Part shown: positions 1 to 8,900 of the stretch, piece after piece | Layout: the number at the start of each line of letters is the position of its first letter | Position numbering within the stretch: the stretch's first letter is position 1 | DNA from: an uncultured Eubacteriales bacterium | GTDB taxonomy: Bacteria; Bacillota; Clostridia; Christensenellales; Borkfalkiaceae | Direction of reading: 5' to 3' | Length of the DNA stretch: 43,108 bases | NCBI GenBank assembly: GCA_902465495.1 | Contig: CABQND010000006.1 | Span: 1-43,108, forward strand | Made by a program: the position numbers and the translations under genes | The notes under the pieces: generated by a model | What the model was told of the DNA's origin: nothing | The model's database searches: none | What the model saw: the letters and a program-made list of their open reading frames with translations, nothing else

Positions 1-57
1 TAGGAACGGCAAAATTTTTTGCACTTCTATTGCTTCTTTATCACACATAAGCAAAAT

Positions 58-852
58 ATGAACGCTTCTAACAATTTAGGAAATATAGTTGACACTGTAG
101 AAATGCGTTTTGATAATGAACAGAACGATGAAAAAAAAGAGGCGATTATAGCTATTACACGAAATTCTAATTCTCAAAGTTTGACTGTAACAGGCGAAAG
201 CTTGGCTAAAGAAGATTGTGTTTCTATCATAATTGAACATTTTAATAGCACTTTTGTTTCTAAAATTAATAGAGAAGCGTCCATAGTTTATAGCTCTTAT
301 GGGCATAGAGTATACAGTAGTAGATATGGTTCTGCATATATAAACGTGGATTATATTTTATATAAGGATCAATCAGAAAGTGATCCCGTATACGATTATT
401 ATGCTTTAAAAACCAATGTAACAGGAACACAAACTAATCCTGACACGCAAATAGGACGGGTATCCTTTAATGGTATTCAGGTGAAGCATAAGCTTGTTAA
501 TTCTAGCGATAATATAACAGACTATGCACCCAAAGATGTAAACAGAGCAAATAACGTAAGCGTTGGATTAAATCTAGGCACAGGCGGAACTTCTATTGGA
601 ATTAATTTTGGCTCAGGTGCTGGGCCTACAATTGATAGTAGTTACGATCCTAACGCAAAAGAAGTATCTTGGAAAGTAAGTAGGTATTGGTTCTTTGGAA
701 GGCCATTTTCTGGAGATATGTTTTCCTTTGCTACTTCATTTACGACAAAAGGTAAAATAAGCGTGGATGTTTCAACGTATGCAACATTTTCTGTCGTGAA
801 TAACAATGCCTTTGCTATTGATTGGGACACTCAACGAGTTACATTTGGTTAA
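58..852 (+). CDS. hypothetical beta-rich protein, possibly 5'-truncated
   Basis: I do not recognise this protein. The reading frame is closed by a stop at position 1; the first ATG is at 58 and a TTG lies at 19, and neither has a clear ribosome site, so the true N-terminus may be lost or lie in another frame. From 58 it gives 264 residues, rich in Ser, Thr, Asn, Tyr and Val with alternating hydrophobic residues, and a glycine-rich stretch (LGTGGTSIGINFGSG) near residue 170, which suggests a beta-sheet, probably extracytoplasmic protein. No signal peptide or transmembrane segment is visible in the part kept. It is followed after 21 bases by a 56-residue membrane protein and then one terminator, so the two probably form a unit. 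Function unknown. Confidence 0.5.
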   Translation: MNASNNLGNIVDTVEMRFDNEQNDEKKEAIIAITRNSNSQSLTVTGESLAKEDCVSIIIEHFNSTFVSKINREASIVYSSYGHRVYSSRYGSAYINVDYILYKDQSESDPVYDYYALKTNVTGTQTNPDTQIGRVSFNGIQVKHKLVNSSDNITDYAPKDVNRANNVSVGLNLGTGGTSIGINFGSGAGPTIDSSYDPNAKEVSWKVSRYWFFGRPFSGDMFSFATSFTTKGKISVDVSTYATFSVVNNNAFAIDWDTQRVTFG

Positions 853-873
853 TGCTGTGAGGGGGTGATATAA

Positions 874-1044
874 TTGATTAAATTATTATACATCTTTAGC
901 ATTATTATAGCACTCGTAGGGATATTTGGATTTTTGGATCCGAATGGATATGCGGGATATGTGACTTTTCCCATTACAATTGCAATCGGTGGATTATCAG
1001 CTTTATTGGTATATTTAAAAAATATGAATAGTTCTGATAAGTAG
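874..1044 (+). CDS. small two-segment membrane protein (56 aa)
   Basis: A 56-residue open frame starts with TTG at 874, preceded by a very strong purine-rich ribosome site (gtgaggggg, 857-865). The translation begins MIKLLYIFSIIIALVG and contains two hydrophobic segments (about residues 3-20 and 27-48) with a short Asp-Pro-Asn-Gly turn between them and a polar tail ending NSSDK. It therefore looks like a hairpin-type inner-membrane microprotein. It lies just downstream of the beta-rich hypothetical protein and just upstream of a strong terminator, so it is probably co-transcribed with that gene. No function can be assigned; a small immunity or anchoring protein is one possibility but is only a guess. 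Confidence 0.6.
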   Translation: MIKLLYIFSIIIALVGIFGFLDPNGYAGYVTFPITIAIGGLSALLVYLKNMNSSDK

Positions 1045-1082
1045 TATCCATGCTATGGCAAGGCATAGTATGAAATGGAGCT

Positions 1083-1116
1083 GCGCGATGTGACAATAGG
1101 TCACATCGCGCTTTTA
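1083..1116 (+). terminator. Rho-independent terminator
   Basis: Perfect 12-bp stem (1083-1094 with 1100-1111, gcgcgatgtgac and its complement), 5-base loop aatag, followed by ttttatt. It ends the two-gene unit at 58-1044. Just before it, at 1054-1077, a second weaker stem (catgctatg/catagtatg around gcaagg) is present. Confidence 0.85.
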
Positions 1117-1204
1117 TTGTGTTCAATAATTTTTTCTAAATATAATTCAATACAAAAGGGGTGCATTGTTATAATATTTATTTCAGCTCGCTACCTGTAG
1201 CGTT

Positions 1205-1317
1205 TATGATAGCAGTTTACCATCACTGTTGTCTTCCTCGGTTCATACGTCTTTGTCTTTATTGAAGTAAGAAAGAAACCGAATGATACAATTCGTGCTT
1301 TATATTTTGAAGTATAA
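1205..1317 (+). pseudogene. decayed 3' end of an FtsX-type ABC permease gene (first copy)
   Basis: Read with one base skipped near 1214, this stretch encodes IAVTITVVFLGSYVFVFIEV followed by RKKPNDTIRAL and a stop at 1317. That matches the last transmembrane segment and the conserved basic Ile-Arg-Ala-Leu tail of FtsX/MacB-type permeases, and it aligns closely with the second copy ending at 1975 (IAVTIILAFLGTFLPVFIAS, then RKK and ETIRAL). No start codon or upstream domain survives. It is followed by a terminator hairpin at 1324, as the second copy is by its own. I read this as a remnant of an old tandem duplication. Confidence 0.6.
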
Positions 1318-1323
1318 ATAAAA

Positions 1324-1350
1324 AAGAGCGCGGTATTCGCGCTCTTATTT
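1324..1350 (+). terminator. Rho-independent terminator after FtsX remnant
   Basis: Stem aagagcgcg (1324-1332) with cgcgctctt (1338-1346), loop gtatt, then attt. It is preceded by agtataaataaaaa, a sequence also found before the hairpin that follows the second FtsX remnant (about 2059). Confidence 0.7.
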
Positions 1351-1371
1351 GTTGCTGATTCTCTCGATATA

Positions 1372-1975
1372 ATGGATACAGCGCAAAAGGTTACAACAAA
1401 GTACGAGCGTGAAGATAAGGCCCTTTTTGAGTATACCTTTATACCGATACCGAATTCAGAAAGTGCATTGAGAGAAGTTTTCTACAGGCTAAACACAGTA
1501 AATGCAGATACGGAGGTATTCTATACGCTGGAAAATTCGCTGTATGATACGGTGCTGTCTGTAAGCGAGGTCATAGATCTTCTTTCCACGGTGCTGTTGG
1601 TTATATGGTTGATATTTATGGTGTTTGTCGCGCTGTTACTCCTAAATTTTATTACAATTTCCATAGGACGTAAAAAGAAAGAGATAGGAATATTGCGAGC
1701 AATCGGCGCCCGCGGCGTGGATATATTTAAGATTTTCTTCTGCGAATCGGGAGTAATAGTCGGAATCTGCCTTATATTATCTGTGGTAGGCACGCCGATT
1801 GCGGCAGCGGTGCTTAACAATGTGCTTAAAGCGTAATTGAGACTCGCCTCACAATATTTGTATTTGGATCTTATTGATGATAGCAGTTACCATCATTCTT
1901 GCCTTCCTCGGCACGTTTTTACCTGTGTTCATTGCCTCAAGAAAGAAACTGTTGGAAACAATTCGCGCCTTGTAA
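1372..1975 (+). pseudogene. FtsX/MacB-type ABC transporter permease, C-terminal fragment, frameshifted
   Basis: The frame from 1372 encodes the start of the C-terminal permease domain: a periplasmic piece, one transmembrane segment (about residues 63-88), the cytoplasmic motif GRKKKEIGILRAIGARGVDI typical of FtsX permeases (coupling-helix region), and a second membrane segment. A stop at 1834-1836 interrupts it. In another frame the sequence resumes from about 1850 with the last membrane segment and the tail RKKLLETIRAL, ending at 1975. So at least one stop and one frameshift have broken the gene, and the ATP-binding partner and the large N-terminal part are absent. Intact relatives export lipoproteins, peptides or antibiotics. 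The fragment cannot act alone; it marks an old permease locus. Confidence 0.8.
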
Positions 1976-2190
1976 AGTATCTAATTTGCGTTATTCATGT
2001 CGGCTATGGCAAACATAGTTCCTCGCGCAAGTAAATGTTCACAAAATCGTTATTAAAAGTATAAATAAAAAGACGGTGGAGTCGTGAAATGAATATACAT
2101 TACTCGACTCTTTTTAGTTGCTTATTGAAAAAATAACAGATTAAATTGAACTAAAACTTAATAATTTATTTCTAAGACGGCGTAATCGAA
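1976..2190. other. intergenic, no gene; possible left attachment or RNA motif
   Basis: No credible gene. The stretch 1997-2016 (atgtcggctatggcaaacat) matches 33072-33091, just right of the recombinase end of the element, at 17 of 20 positions. Both copies begin ATGT and end ACAT, so they could form a short stem. A weak terminator-like hairpin follows at 2079. The junction with the truncated coupling-protein gene lies near 2191-2235. Confidence 0.4.
2079..2115 (+). terminator. possible weak terminator
   Basis: Six-base stem gagtcg (2079-2084) with cgactc (2105-2110), a long 20-base loop, then ttttta. It sits where a terminator for the FtsX remnant would be expected, but the loop is long, so confidence is low. 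Confidence 0.35.
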
Positions 2191-2928
2191 ATGGTTGCGT
2201 CGTTTTTCTTTTATCCCTATGGAACGAACAGAAACACGCAAATTTTTATCGGTACGACGGACTATAAGACGATAGAAGAATTTTCCAAGCGTTGCGGTAA
2301 TTTCAGTATTTTACAGAGGTCGGTCGGGTTTAATACTGTGCGTGCGGACGATGTGAATTCCAACACATCAGTCAAGGAGCGCCCGCTCATATATCCGTCC
2401 GAATTACAGCAACTCAACAGTAAGGGGAATATGGGCAATGCAATCGTAACGGTATTCGGGTATCAGCCGATCCGAGCAAAATTCACGCCAAGTTATGCGA
2501 GCAAGTTTTACGATTTGCGGGAGAGCAGACAGATTTTGCGGACAGGTAGATACTTCGATGAAAATGCGGCGTATTACGATATGAAAAAACGTAACGAACG
2601 CACTTTTGCGGGCAGGCGAGCAGGCATCGGCAGAAACGGCGGCGGGGGATTACGCGAACAGATCGCGGAACGGCGACGTAGGTCGGCGGCAACGGAAAAG
2701 CTGCAAACGCTGATAGCCAAATCGTTGCACGGATTTGCGACGGAGCAGGAGAACAGCGACATATTCGTCCTTGTTCAGTCGGGGGAATATGACAAAGTAA
2801 TTGGAAAATTGAAGGAGCTAAAAACCCGCGCAGGCGGTAAAAGCGAACGCGGTTCGGCAATACAGGACGCAATTGACCGCGTGGAAGAAATGAAAAACGG
2901 AGACATTCGTTTAGAAATCAGAGAATGA
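2191..2928 (+). CDS. type IV coupling protein (VirD4/TraG-like), C-terminal fragment
   Basis: About residues 12-110 match the C-terminal part of VirD4/TraG-type coupling proteins of Gram-positive conjugative elements: TQIFIGTTDYKTIEEFSKRC, ERPLIYPSELQQL, then GNAIVTVFGYQPI and KFTPSY. Intact members are membrane ATPases of roughly 600 residues that bring the relaxase-DNA complex to the secretion channel. Here the membrane anchor, Walker A, Walker B and most of the ATPase domain are missing, and residues 1-11 (MVASFFFYPYG) look like unrelated sequence joined to the fragment. The tail (residues 130-245) is basic then helical, with a glycine-rich patch. No ribosome site precedes the ATG. The coupling function is therefore lost unless an N-terminal part exists elsewhere. 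The gene ends 20 bases before the adhesin start. Confidence 0.75.
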   Translation: MVASFFFYPYGTNRNTQIFIGTTDYKTIEEFSKRCGNFSILQRSVGFNTVRADDVNSNTSVKERPLIYPSELQQLNSKGNMGNAIVTVFGYQPIRAKFTPSYASKFYDLRESRQILRTGRYFDENAAYYDMKKRNERTFAGRRAGIGRNGGGGLREQIAERRRRSAATEKLQTLIAKSLHGFATEQENSDIFVLVQSGEYDKVIGKLKELKTRAGGKSERGSAIQDAIDRVEEMKNGDIRLEIRE

Positions 2929-2948
2929 AAAGGAGGTAAAAGACAGAA

Positions 2949-5900
2949 TTGACAACAAAGAGGAAACTGACCTTTGCGGGTATGCTTATTGCGCTTTGCT
3001 TGCTTTTATGCTGTGTGTTCGGTGTTCTTTTTTCTACAACCGGCGGAAACACCGCGTACGCTTACAGCAGTTCGACAAAGTACAAACTTGATTTAACCGC
3101 AACGGGTACGTCAGGCATCTATATCTACGTTTCAGGCGCGTCAGGTTCCGGAACTGTATCCGATGGGGCAGCATTCAATTTTGCGCCAAACAGGGTGGAT
3201 GTCGTTCTTACGAAAAAGACAGAACTTGGGCGTTATACATATACGCGATACGTCAAAGATTTTGCCCTTACCGGGCCTGTTACATATTCAAGTGCGGATA
3301 AGCAGAAAAACAGTTCGAAATCGAGCGAAAAGACGGTTACTTATACGTTGCCTACTCTCACTAATGGGAGCTATACGCTGACTATGACAACGGGGCAGGA
3401 TTACTCCGGTATGATCGGTGATGCAAGTACAAAGGTCACATTCAATTTTATTGTAGATAAAAATAGACCTACAATCAGCGGGGCATCTGTTTCCACAACG
3501 GGCAAGTATACAAACAAGGCATTTACGGTTACGGCAAGCGATTTGTTGAGCGGTATCGACAAACTGTATTGGAAAGCGCCGATCGCGAGTATCTATTCGT
3601 CCACGACGGCAACTTCTAAAACGATTTCGGCAGGAAGTACAAACGGAAGGTATACATTCTATGCCGTAGACAAGGCAGGCAATCAATCGTCCTACTATTA
3701 TGTCTACTATGACAATGTTGTGCCGACCGGTACGATTAAAGGAACGAGCGGTACGCTTTCATCGGGAAGTTATACCAATAAAGCATTTTCCTATTCGGCG
3801 ACCGATTCGGGCAGCGGAATAAACTATTTGCAGTATAAGAAACCGGGGAGCAGTACATGGACATCTTACACGTCCGGGACGACTATTCCTGCGACTTCAA
3901 TAAACGGTTGGTACTATTTCCGTGCCTACGATAATGCAGGGAATGTATCTGCGGAAAGCAGCGTATGTCTTGATACCGCAGTGCCTACGGGAACGGTATA
4001 TAAGGAAACGACTTCCGTATCGAGCGGCAGTTCCGTCAAAGGTGCTTATATTAAGTTCATAGCAACGGATTCACTTTCGGGCGTAGCAAACTGCTATGTA
4101 AAAGCACCGGGCGAAACGAGTTATAAATCTTACACGAGTAACAGCCCGCTGACGGCAGAAGGGGTGTATCAGTTTTACATTGTAGATAAGGCAGGCAATC
4201 AGTCAAGCACATACAGCGTCGCACTTGACAATACCGCACCGACCGGAATGGTGTACGGAGGGACAACAGAAAAGCCAAGCGGAAGCATTGTCAATAGTTC
4301 GTATATTAAATTCACTGGCAGTGATAATGCAAGCGGCGTGTCGGCTATGTATGTGAAAAAGCCGGGCAGTAGTTCTTACGTCAGCTATACAAGCGGTACG
4401 CAGTTTACCGCTGACGGAAAGTATGAATTTTATTGCGTAGACGGTGCCGGCAATCAGTCGCAGACATACAATATCACACTCGACCGCACAAAGCCTGTCG
4501 GCACTGTGTACGGCGGGACGCAATCAATGTCGAGCGGCGCAAAAACAGGTGCGGCATATGTAAAATATACAGCAACAGACGCATTGAGCGGAATTTCCAA
4601 GTGCTATGTCAAAAAACCGGGCAGCAATGTGTTCACGGCATATACGGCGGGGGAACAGCTTGCAGGCGACGGGACATATGAGTTCTATTCCGTGGATGTA
4701 GCGGGAAATGAAAGTGAGCATATGACGATTATGCTTGACAACACCAAACCTGTCGGACAGATCTACGGCGGTACGGCGAAAATTGAGAACGGTCGCCATA
4801 TCAATGCCACATATATCCGTTTTGCAGCAACGGACGAGATGAGCGGCGTAGCGAAATTATATGTGAAGATGCCGGGAGATAAGAATTATGCCGCTTACAA
4901 TGCAACGACACAGCTAACGACCGAAGGACAGTATTCTTTCTATGCGGAAGATGAAGTCGGAAATGAGTCGAATGTGTATATCGTAACGTTGGACAGAACC
5001 GCGCCGGTCGGTACACTGTCAGAAAGCGGGAGTTTTACAAACGTGGCAAACATAACCTATTCGGCAACGGATAACATTGGCGTTGCTGAATTGTATGTCA
5101 AAAAGCCCGGCGCGAGCAAATTTACTGTTTTTACGGCGGGAACAAAATTTACGGACGAGGGCGAATACGAGTTCTATTCCGTCGATGCTGCGGGCAATAA
5201 GAGTTTGACTTTCAACATTATGGTCGATAGGACGAAGCCCGTTGTGACCGTAAATGCGGGAGGTAAGAACGTTTCTGACGGCGCAAAATCAAACGCAGAG
5301 TATGTGCGTATGAGCGCTACGGATGCTTTGAGCGGGATTTCAAAACTTTTTGTAAAAATGCCCGGCGCAAGCAATTTCGTGGAATATACAAGCGGAACGC
5401 AATTGACCGCCGAAGGAAAATATTCCTTTTATGCGACGGACAATGCCGGCAATCAGAGTGCAACGGTCAACGTACTGCTTGACAGAACAAAACCAACAGG
5501 ACAGATTACTGCGGCGGAATCGAATGTAAACAGTGGTGAATATACCAACAAAAATTATGTGAAGTTTACGGCTTCGGACGATGCAAGCGGCGTTGCAAAT
5601 CTTTACGTCAAAACGTCCGGCAGCAATTCGTACATTTCCTATTCCGCTGATACGATGCTGACAGAGGAGGGAAAATACGAGTTCTATGTGACGGATGCCG
5701 CAGGAAACAAGTCTGAAACGTATATCGTTACCATTGACCGCACAAAGCCTGCGGCAACGCTGTATGGTGGTTCACAGAGTATTTCAGACGGTAGCATTAC
5801 CGCAGCAGATTATATTTGCTATGAGGCAACAGATAGCGCTCTTTCCGGGGTGTATGTAAAGAAACCGGGCGAAACGGCATTTGTCAAATTCACGAGCGGA

Positions 5901-8900
5901 GAACGGTTTACGGCGGACGGGAAGTACGAATTTTACGCGGAAGATTTGGCAGGGAACAGGAGCGAGACCGTATCTGTAACATTGGATAAAACGGCACCCG
6001 CAGGACAACTCTATGCCGGAGGAAAAGCCGTCGAAAGCGGGAGTGTATCGAACGCAGAATTCGTAAGTTGCGCAGCGACCGATGCGACGAGCGGCATAAA
6101 AGCGCTCTATGTTAAACTTCCGGGGAAGAGCGGATTTACCGCCTATGAGAGCGGCACGAATTTGTTTGAAAACGGGAAATATGAGTTTTATGCCGTCGAT
6201 GTTGCGGGGAATATCGGCACAACGCTTACGATTACGTTGGACAACATTGCACCCGCTGCCGCAATCATGACCGCTTCAGGCGAGGGTGTTAGCGGCACAA
6301 CTTCCAATAGTGCATATGTTACGTTTAGCGCAACGGATGCAACCAGCGGCATTGCCGCATTGTATGTAAGATTTCCGGGCAAAGCGGCATTCTCTGAATA
6401 TGCGGGCGAACGCCTGACGGACGAAGGAGTTTATTCGTTCTATGCCGTCGATGTTGCGGGGAACCGTTCCGAAGAAATCGGCATAACGCTGGATCGCACG
6501 GCTCCCGTCGGTAAAATTACTTCAAACAAGGCAGAATTGCCGAACAACGGATATACGAACCAGACGTTTTTGTACAGCGGAACCGACCTAAACGGCATCA
6601 CCAAGCTCGAATACAAAATTCCGGGCGGCGAATGGCAGATCTATGCGCCAGACATGGAGATTTTGGCGGAAAGCGGTGACGGGGAATATGTATTCCGTGC
6701 TTATGATTTGGCGGGAAACGTGTCGGAAGAAATGCGCGTAACGCTGGATACCAAGTCGCCTCACGGGGTGCTTTATGCGAACAATGATGAGAAAGAAAAC
6801 GGTACTTATACAAATTACGACCGTATCTCTTTCACTGGTGAAGATGAAAATCTGTCTGTATGCTATGTGATGCTTCCCAATAGCAAGGAGTGGACGCCGT
6901 ACACGAACGGAGCGCTTTATTCGGAGAGCGGAAAATATCAGTTCATAGCGACTGATATGGCGGGAAACGAATCAGCCATTTATACCATCATCGTAGATAG
7001 AACGGAAAAAGCAGTAACACTCAGCAATGTTCAGGATGGGAAAACGAGCAAGACGGTAATCCTTAAATGGCAGAACGGAGATGCGGATGTATATGCGCCT
7101 GTTATCGAAGTTACGGTGAATGGTATCGCGGTCGAAAGCGGAACGGAGATCGGCACATTGTACGGCGGCAAATACATTGTTGTTAGTAAGGATGCTGCGG
7201 GCAACGTGTGGACAAGCGAGTTCATGTCCGAACGTGTGAATATCAATGCCACTACGAGCAATAAGGAATGGTGGGAATGCGGCGGCTTTGCGTTTGAGAC
7301 GTATGACAATGCTTTGGATTTTATGCTCGATGCAGAGTACGCATTAGTTCGCACAGGGGAAAGGAACAGTGATGTCTGGGATACGGGTATCATGATGGAC
7401 GCGAAGGACAGCGTGAATGCAAAACCCGGAAAGTATTTCATTTACAAAAAGTCCGGCGATGCAAATGTTGAAGTTGCGTATTTTACGGAAGCGCGCTTGC
7501 AGGAAGTGATGCTCGAATATGCCGTGAGCGGTATCACGCATTACTATTATTGGCAGAAATCGCCTGCTGCTGCCGCCGAAGGCAATGACCTATATGTTCT
7601 GAATACGCAAGGAACGTATATTGCTTCCGAGATAAGTCTTTCGGATAAAGTCGAATACATTATCGACGGTAAACCGTATAGCGGCAGCGTGTACGCTGAA
7701 TCCGGCAAGCATGGCGTGATTGTAAAAGACGCATGGGGCAATGAGTCGGAATATACATTTGTCATCGTTCGCAACTTTGCGGATATACAAATGGCAGTCG
7801 GCGAAGGTGAATTTTCAAAAACCGATGTTGCTCAGGTGTTCTACTTGAAAGACAAAGTACATATCGCCATTTCCGATACTGTTGACGAATATGCCATGTT
7901 CTATATTGAGTTTGAGGACGGCAGTCGTAAAATTCTTTCCCTCGGTGAAACTTATGAGATTGCGGAGAGCGGAAAATATGTTATTTGTTCGGTCAACCAT
8001 TTCGGTCTTTCGGAAGAAGTGACGATTTATATTTCGTTGGACGAGCCGGCAATCACTTTTGATTCCGATACGGATAAAAAACAACTTATCATCGACGTAA
8101 CGGCAAGCGCTGATTCCTATGCGAAACTCCAAAGCATTGCGATTTATAAGTCAGTTGACGGCGGAGATACATGGGTGCAGCTTACGGCAGATAATTACGG
8201 TACCGTTATTTCGGAAGCGACCAAACAGTATAAATTCTGCACGAGCGGCATGTATCGCGTGGTAGTGGAGGATACATTCCATACGGGATTTGAGGCTATC
8301 GAAGGTGTGACGGAATATACGCAAATCGGGCCGGCGGGAGTGCTTAGCGGTGTGGAGAACGGCGGTTATACGAATAAAAACGTTAAGTTCACATGGACGG
8401 ACAATGCAACTGCGGTCATTACCGTAAATGGCGAAACGAGTGAATATACGTCGGGGACAATTCTTTCGGATGACGGTGAGTATGAAATCGTGCTGACGAA
8501 TATGGACGGACAGACGTTTGTCGTTTCGTTTGTAATCGATAAGACTGCCCCTGAATATGAGCTTACAGGCGCAGACAACGGTGCCACGGTAAACAATGAT
8601 ATTTCGCTTGTTTTCGGAGAGGGTATCACCGCAGAAGTTTCGGTTAACGGCAATACGACGGCTTATATTAGCGGAGAGATGCTGACAGCGGAAGGCGAGT
8701 ATGAATTTACTCTGACGGACAAAGCAGGCAATAAAACCGTTGTGAATGTCTTTGTTGATAAAACGGCAGATTATGAAATCAATACCGTGGACGGATTCGT
8801 GTCAAACGATGATGTCGTAATCAAGGCAAACGAAGAACTGACAATCAGTCTTTCAAAGGACGGCGAAACTTTCGCGTATGAGTTTGGCGCATCACTTACA

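Noticed and set aside
7031..7441. Minus-strand frames within the adhesin gene
   Set aside because: All are shadows of the 2236-residue reading frame, which is continuous with conserved repeats on the plus strand.
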